Assembly: GCA_016763755.1 (NCBI GenBank)
Contig: JAESTD010000126.1
Coordinates: 1-32,374, forward strand
Length of the DNA stretch: 32,374 nucleotides
Origin: Mucilaginibacter sp.
GTDB lineage: Bacteria > Bacteroidota > Bacteroidia > Sphingobacteriales > Sphingobacteriaceae
Direction of reading: 5' to 3'
In this document: positions 9,383 to 17,682 of the stretch, piece by piece
Layout of the letters: each line of letters opens with the position of its first letter
How positions within the stretch are numbered: the stretch's first letter is position 1
Notes under the pieces: model-generated
Databases searched by the model: none
What the model was told of the DNA's origin: nothing
The model's input: the letters and a program-made list of their open reading frames with translations, nothing else
Program-made: the position numbers and the translations under genes

Positions 9383-10517
9383 TCGGTTAGGGTTTTATAA
9401 AAGGCGATATATTGTTGTATTAGGATATCAGTATTAAAATCCTGGCGGATAAGCTGCGGGGCAGTTTCTCTTATACGCTCAAGTTCTCCATTAAAACCAG
9501 GTTCAATTTGATTAAGCGTATCGCTAAGGTCGTTTTTTTCTGCTTTACATACCCAACCAAGTTTTTTGCCGGTAACGTAACCTGCCAAGCCAACTTTATT
9601 GCTGATGAGTACGGGCGTGCCTACACTAAGGCTCTCAATCACCACATTCCCGAAATTTTCATCGTGCGATGGTAAAATCAGAAGATGATGATGGCTTATG
9701 AGATCAAATTTTTCTTCATCAACAAAACCAAACCAGTTTATTTTTGCAGCGATATTATCGTCGGTTATCATGGCTTTTAAAGCTTTGATATATTCCGGTT
9801 CGCCTGTGCCGGCTATGGTTAGGGTAAATGGGAACTTAAGCAGAGGCAATGCTTCTAATAAAATATCCAGTCCTTTTTTTCTTCAATGCGTGATAGGAAG
9901 AGCAGTTTTATCGGGCCGATCAAATCGTCTTTGGTATCAACAGGCAGAGTATCGGGTAGCTTTACAAAATTTGGAATAACATTAACGCTTAAAGGTTTGA
10001 TCATTTCTGCAACTGCGCGCGCTTCGGGCTCTGCAGTGGCATGAACATGGCATTTATGTAAAAGCTTTTTGCCTAAGGCAAGGTGGATCAATTTTTTCTT
10101 AAGGTTATTGCGGTTTACGAAAGAGTAAGCACTTAACGTTCCCCGCGGCGATAGTACAACCGGCACACGCTTTTTAACCGCGGTTAAAGCCGCCAGTACC
10201 GATACCAGGTTCCACCATGCATGGATATGTATAAGATCAAATTCTTTTATCCTTGCCCGTAAAGTTTTTAATAATAATGGCGAAAAATGGGTGTGGTCTT
10301 TAGTGATGCGTTTAAAGTACGTAACTGTTACACCATCTACATCCACCGGGATATCAGACTTTACATCTAATTCATGGTTTCCGTTTGCCGTGGTGGTAAA
10401 CACCTCTACAATTATACCTGCACCAACCAATTGCTCGCAAAGCGCACTTACCGACATGGTTGGCCCACCATAAACGTAGGCCGGTTTGTACGAGGCATTA
10501 ATGTGCAGTATTTTCAA
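9379..10517 (-). pseudogene. Glycosyltransferase family 4, interrupted by a -1 frameshift
   Basis: A GT-B retaining glycosyltransferase read in two frames. The N-terminal part (10517 down to 9855) runs from MKILHINASYKPAYVYGGP to LLFLSRIEEKK and then reads into a stop. The C-terminal part continues in the next frame as GLDILLEALPLLKFPFTLTIAGTGEP and reaches the GT4 signature DENFGNVVIES (E-x7-E). The break is at the seven-A run 9874-9880 (minus strand). One extra A would give a normal 379-residue protein. The sequence in frame is A AAA AAG, identical to the dnaX slippery heptamer. A sequencing or assembly error, a recent mutation, phase variation or programmed -1 shifting could all explain it. 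The stop overlaps the methyltransferase start by four bases. Confidence 0.9.
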
Positions 10518-10528
10518 ACAGCCAGGTG

Positions 10529-11392
10529 TTAAACGGTATCAACAAATGTTTTTTCTACCTTATTGTAAATGACGATGCCAAGCAACATAATAATAACAGT
10601 GGCAAGAGTACAGTAACCAAGTTGGGCAAAATCAAAGCTTCCCTTTCCTAAAAAACCGTACCTGAAGGTTTCTATAATAGTAGTAATAGGGTTGTATTTG
10701 ATGATCCAGCTATAAGCCGGAAACTTGGTCTCAGCTTCGGAGAGGGGGTAAATAACCGTTGTAGCGTACATTAACAATGGCACACCAAACGTAACAACGA
10801 AGGCTAGATCGCGATATTTGGTGGTAACTGCAGAGATGATCATGCCCAAACCTAATCCTTGAGCGGCTAACAACAACACCAAAAAAGGGAAAAGTAATAC
10901 ATAGGCATTTATGGCTATCTGACTCCCTTTTACAAAATAAAAACATGCAAGAGCGATAAATAACACAAGCTGTACGGCAAAGCGGATAAGGTTTGATGCC
11001 ACTACGCTCAAGGGCATTATCAGCCGCGGGAAGTAAACTTTACTCATTAGCGCGGAGTTATCTTTAAACACGGTGGATGTTTTTGTCAGGCAATCTGCAA
11101 AATAATTCCAGAGTATGGTGCCGGCTAAATAAAATAACGGTTTTGGTACACCGTCAGTAGGGATACCTGCCAAATTACCAAAAACAAAGGTGTAAAACAG
11201 GATTGTGATAACCGGCTGGATAAAGAACCAGATAGGGCCGAGTATGGTCTGCTTGTAAAAGGCTACGAAATCGCGTCGAACCAGTAACGCCAACAGGTCG
11301 CGATATTGCCAAACATCTTTTAATCTAAGATCTAATAAATTGTTGTGCGGCTTTATTACAATATCCCAGTTTTCGTGTTCTGCCTCAGTCAT
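10529..11392 (-). CDS. ABC-2 type polysaccharide export permease (Wzm/TagG-like)
   Basis: Inner-membrane permease of an ABC exporter for lipid-linked O-antigen or capsule chains. The 287-residue protein has a soluble N-terminus with DVWQYRDLLALLVRRDFVAFYKQTILGP, the conserved amphipathic region before TM1 in Wzm/KpsM proteins. About six membrane segments follow. It overlaps the upstream GT4 gene by eight bases and lies 11 bases before the frameshifted GT4 gene. The matching ATPase (Wzt/TagH, with Walker A and LSGGQ-type motifs) is found nowhere in the window, so it must be encoded elsewhere or be missing. Confidence 0.92.
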   Translation of the reverse strand: MTEAEHENWDIVIKPHNNLLDLRLKDVWQYRDLLALLVRRDFVAFYKQTILGPIWFFIQPVITILFYTFVFGNLAGIPTDGVPKPLFYLAGTILWNYFADCLTKTSTVFKDNSALMSKVYFPRLIMPLSVVASNLIRFAVQLVLFIALACFYFVKGSQIAINAYVLLFPFLVLLLAAQGLGLGMIISAVTTKYRDLAFVVTFGVPLLMYATTVIYPLSEAETKFPAYSWIIKYNPITTIIETFRYGFLGKGSFDFAQLGYCTLATVIIMLLGIVIYNKVEKTFVDTV

Positions 11393-12506
11393 CCATTAAC
11401 ATTTTTTGTAAAGTCTTAATATAATTACGCTCGCTGAAATGTGCAAGGCATTGTTGTTGCAAATGCCTTCGTTTACTTATGGTTAAAGGCTCGGCAAAGT
11501 TAGCGGCTATGCAGTTTTCAAGTTCATGGTCATCATCCGGATCAATTGCCGTTCCTAATTCGCCATTACGTATAGCATCGATGCTGCCGTCAGCGTTGCC
11601 GCAAATAACCGGCAGCCCGCAGGCCAGTGCTTCAATAAAAACAATCCCAAACCCCTCTTTCTTACTTGGCAACGCAAATATGTCGGCCGTTAAAAAATGA
11701 TCGGGTATCTCGCTCTCACTTATAAAGCCCGTTAATATCACTTGCTCTTCAATTCCGTACTCTGCAATAAGCTTCTTAATACGCTCACCTTCTAAAACAT
11801 CGTATTTACCCGCTAAGATATACTTTAAATTATCATAATGGCTTTTAAGCTCGGCTACTGCTTTTAATACCCTCTCGTGACCTTTGTATTGTTCAGAATG
11901 AGCAAGCCGTGTAAGGCTCAGTATCACTTTATCAGTTTTGTTGATGCCGTATCGCTGCAGCAGATAATCGGGTTTATTAAGGTTGTCCGGTAAGTGCATA
12001 AACGGATCAAGTACGTTGTTAAGCACAACACATTTTACAATAGGTAAGCGGTGCCATACTTCCATTTGTGTAAGCGTAAAGTTGCTTACGCATAATATTT
12101 TATCGCACAAACTTAACAACTTACGTTTATTGTATGATAAAGAGCGCCAAACCTCAATGCCATGTGCTACAAGCCATATTTGAGTTTTGGGTTGTAATAG
12201 TCTGATGAGCAAACCAACAAGTGCCAAATTAATATGGCTGAGTATAACAATATCCGGCTTGTGTGCAGCAAAAACACTTTGCAGTATAAAATTCAGCTTA
12301 TTGCGGCTGTAACCCTTAAAGTTTGCCTTTGGCAGATATTGCGGCATAAGATCGGTATCCTTATCGCATAAAGAGACAAGTTTGAAATCCCAATTTTTGC
12401 GGCTACATATGGTAAAGAGCGAATGTGATAGCGTGCGCGTCATTTTTTGGATGCCGCCTGTATCGCTGAAGGTTTGTAAGGTAAAAAGGGCGATTTTTTT
12501 AGACAT
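11385..12506 (-). CDS. Glycosyltransferase family 4
   Basis: Retaining GT-B glycosyltransferase of the surface-glycan locus. From the ATG at 12506 the product is 373 residues, opening MSKKIALFTLQTFSDTGGIQKM with a glycine-rich acceptor-side loop. The C-terminal donor domain has ILSLTRLAHSEQYKGHERVL and the E-x7-E motif in KKEGFGIVFIEALACGLPVI. A longer start at 12530 would add eight residues inside the asnB end and is less likely. It overlaps the end of asnB by eight bases and the permease start by eight bases. Donor sugar unknown. Confidence 0.92.
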   Translation of the reverse strand: MSKKIALFTLQTFSDTGGIQKMTRTLSHSLFTICSRKNWDFKLVSLCDKDTDLMPQYLPKANFKGYSRNKLNFILQSVFAAHKPDIVILSHINLALVGLLIRLLQPKTQIWLVAHGIEVWRSLSYNKRKLLSLCDKILCVSNFTLTQMEVWHRLPIVKCVVLNNVLDPFMHLPDNLNKPDYLLQRYGINKTDKVILSLTRLAHSEQYKGHERVLKAVAELKSHYDNLKYILAGKYDVLEGERIKKLIAEYGIEEQVILTGFISESEIPDHFLTADIFALPSKKEGFGIVFIEALACGLPVICGNADGSIDAIRNGELGTAIDPDDDHELENCIAANFAEPLTISKRRHLQQQCLAHFSERNYIKTLQKMLMDD

Positions 12507-14267
12507 TTTTCTGTACCTGGAATAACGCAAAAGCCCTTGACCAGTGCAAATTACCGGCGTTAAATTCCGCTATTTTTTGCTTTGCCAATGAACCTCTGTA
12601 GTTTCCAGTTTCACAAATATCCTTATTTCCTAACATCCATTGCTGTAACGGAAAGCTGAACCCCATTTTTTTTCGTTGCCATATCTCGGCAGGGAGCTGT
12701 TTGCTAAAGCTATCTATCAACAATTGCTTAGGTCCTTCGGCAAATCTTATGTCGGGTTCAATACTTTCGGCAAAGCAATAAAATCCTCATCTAAAAATGG
12801 CACCCTTACCTCTAAACCGTGCTGCATGCTCATGATGTCTGTATCACGGAGTAATTGATTTTGCATATATAAACCAGCCTCTAAACGTGAAGCCTTTAGT
12901 TTATCATAACGCATACCGTTATCTGGCGTATCGGTAAATAATATCTTCTTTATCTCGCCGGTGTTGGCATCTGTAAGGGCAGCAATCTCGTTTATTGAAA
13001 AAAAGCCGCGTAACGCCAGGTAATCTGCATTTAAGCCATCGATTGCCAGGTAGCTTAACCTTTTATAACGCTCTGAACCTGCCATAGCAAAAAGCGACAA
13101 GGATTTACCAAGTTTTTTTAAATAGCCAAGATATTTTATACGATCAAAGGACGGGTAGCCACCAAAAAGTTCATCGCCACCAAGGCCAGAGAGGACTGTT
13201 TTAAGCCCTGCTTCCCGCGCGTACTTACTGATAAACCAACTGTTAATACCATCAGTAGTAGGCATATCCATGGCTTGCAATATGTTATGAAAATATTTTT
13301 CAAACTCCTGCTGCTGTACAAGGTGAGTATAATTTTCGCCGGATGTTTTGTTTAAAATTACCTGTTGGTAGGCGCGCTCGTCGTACTGTTTTTCATTAAA
13401 AAATATGGATACGGTTTTTAGCTGATCTACTTCAGCATCTGCAAGCAAGGTAACCAGGCTCGAGTCGACACCGCCACTCAGGAATACACCGATAGGAGCA
13501 TCCGCGATCAACTGACGTTTTATCGACTTACGTAGTGTATATTCAATGCCTTCCTTTGCAAAGTCTTTATTGCTAACAGGTGCGGTTTTAATATCTACCT
13601 GGTATTTAACAACAGCATGTTTGCCATTTTTTTGCCAACGCAGATAATGGCTTTTGGGCAGGCTATAAACATTTTGCAATGTAGTATGCGGCTCAGGTAT
13701 GTGCCCATAGGCTAAAAAATAAACCGGCCAATTAGCATTATTCTGCGTTGTTACGGAGCCGGCTGTAAATGCCCTTACTTCTGATGCAAATGCCAGTTGT
13801 TTACCCTGAATGTTGTAATACAGCGGTTTTATACCTACGCTATCGCGCACCAGGTAAACCTCGCCAGTTAAAGTATCATGCAGGGCAAAAGCAAACATTC
13901 CGCGTAGTTTGCCAAATGCTGCTGTGTTCCATTGCAAATAAGCCTGTAATATTACTTCGGTATCGGTGTTGTTGGTAAACACAGAGCCCAGTAACTTAAG
14001 CTCATGCTTCAGCTCGCGATAATTGTATATTTCGCCATTAAAGCTTATAACCACTTTTGCGGCACTATCAGCCATTGGCTGATGCCCATTAGCGCTAAGG
14101 TCAATTATAGAAAGCCTGCGATGGCCAAATATTACGCTACCATCTTCGCTCGCGTAAATGCCCTCGTCATCAGGGCCGCCATGCCGCAAAGCATCGCACA
14201 TTGCCTTAACTTTAACGCGCTCGTTTCTGGTACTTTGGGGATTTACCAGCCCTGCTATCCTGCACAT
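12499..14267 (-). pseudogene. asnB: Asparagine synthase-type glutamine amidotransferase, one-base frameshift
   Basis: Class II amidotransferase/asparagine synthetase, common in polysaccharide loci where it may amidate a uronic acid or make Asn. Start MCRIAGLVNP gives the nucleophile Cys2. FNGEIYNYREL and GIKPLYY mark the glutaminase domain, and the PP-loop SGGVDS is at 264-269. The first frame stops at 12747 after FIALPKVLNPT. The adjacent frame continues as ESIEPDIRFAEGPKQLL and then LIDSFSKQLPAEIWQRKKMG to 12499. The switch lies near 12768-12777; one added base gives an intact protein of 589 residues. The loss removes the last 80 or so residues. Either a sequencing error or a real pseudogene. 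Confidence 0.9.
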
Positions 14268-14303
14268 ATTTTCCGGCTAAACACAGCTTCGCTTCGTAAG
14301 TCA

Positions 14304-14311
14304 CAAAGCTA
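14304..14311 (-). promoter_or_regulatory. Candidate internal promoter before asnB
   Basis: TAGCTTTG on the minus strand fits TAnnTTTG fully and lies 36 bases before the asnB start, in the 74-base gap after the UpxY-like gene. No clear -33 TTTG is seen. It would allow the biosynthesis genes to be expressed apart from the export and antiterminator genes. Confidence 0.45.
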
Positions 14312-14341
14312 AATGTAACTTATCAATTGTAATTATAAGGT

Positions 14342-14857
14342 TTAAAACCTGTTTATTAAAGCTGCCGGGGCATTCACCACAATAGATTGCCCCAGGTTTT
14401 CCAATCGTATCAATAATTGTTTTTGAGAACGGTAAGCAACAATTTCGCCGCTTATACCCTTTAGCGGCCCGGCCTTAACCGTAATTTTTTCGCCGGGCTG
14501 CAAGTTCTCTTCGGTTACTTCCATCTCAAACGAACTTGCCATCAATAACCTAAGCTCATCTATTTGCCTGTCGGGCATATTTGCAACCTTACCCGAGAAA
14601 TATAAAAACCTTGCAATACCTTTGGTCATCAGCACATCCGCCTGGCCGGCAGGAGCAATGCGCACAAACAAGTATGATGGGATCAACGGTTCCTCAACCC
14701 ACTTTTTACGATCACTCCAGTTTTTTAGTTTGCGCTGCAGCGGCAGGTAAGCCTCAATGCCTTTGGCCATTAAAGTAGCAAAGGCTTTTTTTTCGGCACG
14801 CGGATTTGTGTAAACAGGGTACCACTTTAGCTTATCATCGCTTGCAGTTTCTGCCAT
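14342..14857 (-). CDS. UpxY/RfaH-type transcription antiterminator (NusG-like)
   Basis: A NusG paralogue that binds RNA polymerase and helps long polysaccharide operons to be read through. The 171-residue protein has an NGN domain (KWYPVYTNPRAEKKAFATLM at about 10-29, then PLIPSYLFVRI) and a C-terminal KOW motif (PGEKITVKAGPLKGISGEIV). House-keeping NusG proteins lie beside secE or ribosomal genes; this one is in a glycan locus, as with Bacteroides UpxY. Here it is second in the operon, after the Wza-like gene, with which it shares one base (TAATG). Locus specificity is inferred. Confidence 0.92.
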   Translation of the reverse strand: MAETASDDKLKWYPVYTNPRAEKKAFATLMAKGIEAYLPLQRKLKNWSDRKKWVEEPLIPSYLFVRIAPAGQADVLMTKGIARFLYFSGKVANMPDRQIDELRLLMASSFEMEVTEENLQPGEKITVKAGPLKGISGEIVAYRSQKQLLIRLENLGQSIVVNAPAALINRF

Positions 14858-15636
14858 TATTGCCTGCTAAGGGTAAAAATGATCAATGCCGTGTTAAGTA
14901 TCAGCAAAGCGGGTTGTACCCAGGTATTAAAGCTTTGCAGGTTCTCTGACCGTATGGTACGTTTGTTTTGCGCGATATAAACTATATCGCCGTTTTGCAT
15001 TACGGTACGCGGATCTGATATCGAGCGCAGATCACTCAGGTCAATTGCGTACACCTTTTGCTCTTTACCTTTACCCCTTATGATCTTTACATTCTTTTCG
15101 TTTGCGCCAGATGTTAAACCGCCGGCCTGACCTATAATTTCAACCAATGTGATGTTATCTTTTGCAAGCGGAATGTTGCCTGGCGTTTTTACTTCGCCCA
15201 GTAGCGTAACTTTAAGGTTTGTGACCTTTAGTTCAATTATGGGATCTTTAAGTAAGTTTTTCCGGTACAGGTCTTCAATTAGCTTAGCAGCCTGCGGGCG
15301 GGTTAAGCCTGCAACTTGTATATGGCCCAACGCAGGTAAGGTTACTGTGCCGTCATCTTCAACCTGGTAGGTTTGGCCCGTACCTGCCGAACCAACTGCC
15401 GCCCCGGCCCCCGTAGATGTTATAGGTGTTTCATCCACAATATATTTAAGATTTTGAAGATTGCGTATTTGCAAAACATCTTGCGATTGAATGCGATAAG
15501 CAACCGGTGCTGCCTGCTGCATGGTATCCGCCGTTACTGCTGTACGGTTTTGAAATAACAGCTGATTTTGTTTGTAAGAACAAGAAGTGGCAATAAAAAC
15601 TAAACCTGTAAGAATTAAAAAATATAAGGGGCGCAT
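14857..15636 (-). CDS. Wza-like polysaccharide export lipoprotein
   Basis: Outer-membrane or periplasmic exit protein for exopolysaccharide. The signal peptide MRPLYFLILTGLVFIATSC ends in a lipoprotein Cys at residue 19. The Poly_export domain follows (YRIQSQDVLQIRNL, VEDDGTVTLPALGHIQVAGLTR), then an SLBB-type domain (VTLLGEVKTPGNIPLAKDNITLVEII). A final hydrophobic segment (WVQPALLILNTALIIFTLS) is typical of the Bacteroidota form. At 259 residues it is shorter than E. coli Wza (379). It is the first gene of the minus-strand polysaccharide locus. No Wzc kinase gene is next to it, which is unusual. Confidence 0.93.
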   Translation of the reverse strand: MRPLYFLILTGLVFIATSCSYKQNQLLFQNRTAVTADTMQQAAPVAYRIQSQDVLQIRNLQNLKYIVDETPITSTGAGAAVGSAGTGQTYQVEDDGTVTLPALGHIQVAGLTRPQAAKLIEDLYRKNLLKDPIIELKVTNLKVTLLGEVKTPGNIPLAKDNITLVEIIGQAGGLTSGANEKNVKIIRGKGKEQKVYAIDLSDLRSISDPRTVMQNGDIVYIAQNKRTIRSENLQSFNTWVQPALLILNTALIIFTLSRQ

Positions 15637-15681
15637 ATTTATACCGCTGCTTTATGTTCCTAAATAATTAGGCAGCATTTT

Positions 15682-15689
15682 CAAAAATA
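15682..15689 (-). promoter_or_regulatory. Candidate promoter of the polysaccharide operon
   Basis: TATTTTTG on the minus strand matches TAnnTTTG and lies 46 bases before the Wza-like start, in the 72-base gap between the divergent units. A -33 TTTG at the right spacing is not evident, so the call rests on one element. Confidence 0.4.
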
Positions 15690-15708
15690 CATAATTTGCA
15701 GATAAATA

Positions 15709-16470
15709 ATGCAGCCACAAAACTTGGAATACCCCAAAATATCCGTTATAACCGTTTGCTACAATGCAGTTTCTACTATTGAGCGTTGCATTAAGTCTGT
15801 AATTGCACAACGATACCCCAATTTGGAATATATTATTATCGACGGCGGATCTAATGATGGCACGCTCGAAGTGCTATCCCATTATCGTGACCAGATCTCT
15901 GTGTTGGTTTCAGAAAAGGATAAGGGCATTTATGATGCGATGAATAAAGGCATCAGGTTATCTACAGGAGGGATCATTGGAGTGCTTAATGCTGATGATT
16001 TTTTTGCTGATGAAAAAATATTAACCCTTGTTTATGAAACCTTTGAGAAGCACCACCCGTATATTGTGTACGGTGACCTTGATTACCTCGATGGCACCGG
16101 TAAAACACTACGCAAATGGCGTAGCGGGGATTATAAAAAGGGGAAATTCAACTTTGGTTGGATGCCCCCGCACCCCACATTTTACTGTAAGAGGGAGTTA
16201 TTTGACAAATTGGGTGATTATAGTCTGGCATACGGCTCGGCTGCTGATTATGAGCTGATGGCGAGATTTATACATCTAAATGGCGCATCAGTACGATATA
16301 TACCTGTGGTGATGGTTAAGATGATGGTAGGTGGAGTAAGCAATCGTAGTATAGGCAACCGGGTTAAGGCATTGATGTATGATCTTAAAGCGATGTATAA
16401 AAACAAGTTGTTTTTTCCTCCTATGGCCTTGTTGCTCAAGCCATTAAGAAAGGTAAAGCAATTTTTTTAA
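15709..16470 (+). CDS. Glycosyltransferase family 2 (WcaE-like)
   Basis: GT-A-fold inverting glycosyltransferase. The 253-residue product has ISVITVCYNAVSTIERCIKSV, then IIIDGGSNDGTLEVL and the metal-binding NADD at residues 94-97. SEKDKGIYDAMNKGI is characteristic of the colanic-acid WcaE/WbbD branch, and GWMPPHPTFYCKRELF is the acceptor-side region of the same group. It is transcribed away from the polysaccharide operon and is followed after 56 bases by the WecA-like gene. It may add the second sugar to the lipid-linked primer; this is inference from order. Confidence 0.92.
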   Translation: MQPQNLEYPKISVITVCYNAVSTIERCIKSVIAQRYPNLEYIIIDGGSNDGTLEVLSHYRDQISVLVSEKDKGIYDAMNKGIRLSTGGIIGVLNADDFFADEKILTLVYETFEKHHPYIVYGDLDYLDGTGKTLRKWRSGDYKKGKFNFGWMPPHPTFYCKRELFDKLGDYSLAYGSAADYELMARFIHLNGASVRYIPVVMVKMMVGGVSNRSIGNRVKALMYDLKAMYKNKLFFPPMALLLKPLRKVKQFF

Positions 16471-16485
16471 AATGCTCACAATAAG

Positions 16486-16493
16486 TATCTTTG
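16486..16493 (+). promoter_or_regulatory. Candidate promoter of the WecA-like gene
   Basis: TATCTTTG fits TAnnTTTG fully, with a T-rich block (16462-16468) at the -33 distance. It lies 33 bases before the ATG at 16527. A TTG at 16491 lies inside this element, which argues against that longer start. Confidence 0.55.
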
Positions 16494-16526
16494 CGAGAAG
16501 ATAATTGCCCCCAATTAATTTATCTG

Positions 16527-17630
16527 ATGCATGAGTATTTAGGTACTTACTATTTTATTTATCATTTGCTTATTGTAGCGTTCTCTGTTTTGATAACGTT
16601 GCTGGCTATCCCCTCAATCCTGCACGTTGCCCGAACAAGGCATCTGTATGATGATGTTGGCCATTTCCGCAAACAACATGACCACGGTATCCCCCGCCTC
16701 GGTGGAGTGGGGATATTTGTAAGCTTTACCATCACCCTTCTTTTGTTTAGCATTGTAGATAAAACTATCCCCGTAAGCTTTTTGCTTGCGGCAAGCATAG
16801 TGTTATTCATCATGGGTATAAAAGATGACCTATCAGGCGTTAACCCAAGTACTAAATTCGTGATACAGCTTATTGTTGCCACGCTTTTGGTTACCGTCGG
16901 CAATATTCGTTTTACCAGTATGTACGGTATATTAGGATATCACGATATCCCATACATAACCAGTGCTATATTATCTGTATTGTTTATCATCCTGATCATA
17001 AATGCCTTCAATTTAATTGATGGTATTGATGGCCTTGCCGGCACTACCTGTATAATAGTTAACGGTACATTTGCAGCCTTTTTTATCTATATGGGCCACT
17101 ATGAGCTTGCCGCTGTTGCGTTGGCTATAACCGGTGCGGTATTTGGCTTTTTGCGTTATAATTTAACACCTGCTAAAATATTCATGGGCGACGCGGGGTC
17201 ATTGCTTATCGGCCTCATCTCATCTATCCTTGCCGTTAAGTTTATAGAGCTAAATAAATTTAAAGCTGGCATCACACCTCAGGTATTTTCTGCACCGGCC
17301 TTAACATTTGCTATATTGATAGGCCCTATCTTTGACACTTTGCGCGTTTTTATGCTGCGTGTAGCAACCGGTAAATCGCCTTTTTCGGCAGATCGTAACC
17401 ATATACACCACCGTATACTTAATTTGGGTTACACCCATTTACAAACTGTGCTTATGTTGACCGCAGTGAACATCGGTATTATTTGTATTGCTTATTTCTT
17501 CTCAGATCTGGGGAACTTTACACTGATGATCATCATCCTGTCTATAAGCATGCTTTTCAATTGGATGATAACCTTTGCACTGCGCAGCAGGGAGAGAGAA
17601 AAGTTATCGCTGCGTAACTTGTTCTTATAA
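16527..17630 (+). CDS. Undecaprenyl-phosphate phosphosugar transferase (WecA/TagO/MraY family)
   Basis: Integral membrane enzyme that transfers a sugar-1-phosphate, usually GlcNAc-1-P, from UDP-sugar to undecaprenyl phosphate and so starts glycan assembly. The 367-residue product has about ten membrane segments. Conserved loops are IPRLGGVGIF, MGIKDDLSG (Asp pair near 100), NAFNLIDGIDGLAG (162-172 region), KIFMGDAGSLLIG and ADRNHIHHRILNLG. Lack of the MraY C-terminal pattern and the neighbouring glycosyltransferase favour WecA over MraY. I chose ATG 16527 over an upstream TTG at 16491 because of the promoter element there. Confidence 0.93.
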   Translation: MHEYLGTYYFIYHLLIVAFSVLITLLAIPSILHVARTRHLYDDVGHFRKQHDHGIPRLGGVGIFVSFTITLLLFSIVDKTIPVSFLLAASIVLFIMGIKDDLSGVNPSTKFVIQLIVATLLVTVGNIRFTSMYGILGYHDIPYITSAILSVLFIILIINAFNLIDGIDGLAGTTCIIVNGTFAAFFIYMGHYELAAVALAITGAVFGFLRYNLTPAKIFMGDAGSLLIGLISSILAVKFIELNKFKAGITPQVFSAPALTFAILIGPIFDTLRVFMLRVATGKSPFSADRNHIHHRILNLGYTHLQTVLMLTAVNIGIICIAYFFSDLGNFTLMIIILSISMLFNWMITFALRSREREKLSLRNLFL

Positions 17631-17655
17631 GCCCGATACACTTTTTTAATTTAAG

Positions 17656-17663
17656 TAAATTTG
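17656..17663 (+). promoter_or_regulatory. Candidate promoter of gap
   Basis: TAAATTTG matches TAnnTTTG and lies 19 bases before the gap start codon at 17683. No -33 TTTG is seen at the expected distance. The leader would be short (about 12-15 nt). Confidence 0.45.
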
Positions 17664-17682
17664 CATCCTAATTTGTTACTGA

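Noticed and set aside
9379..9849. A separate 156-residue glycosyltransferase gene starting MPLLKFPF
   Set aside because: It is the C-terminal half of the GT4 protein; the N-terminal half ends in the adjacent frame at a seven-A run, so both are one broken gene.
12499..12723. A separate 74-residue gene starting MLIDSFSKQ
   Set aside because: Its sequence is the conserved C-terminus of AsnB and joins the upstream frame after one base change.
16491..16526. TTG start adding 12 residues to the WecA-like protein
   Set aside because: The TTG lies inside the -7 promoter element TATCTTTG, so it would not be on the transcript.
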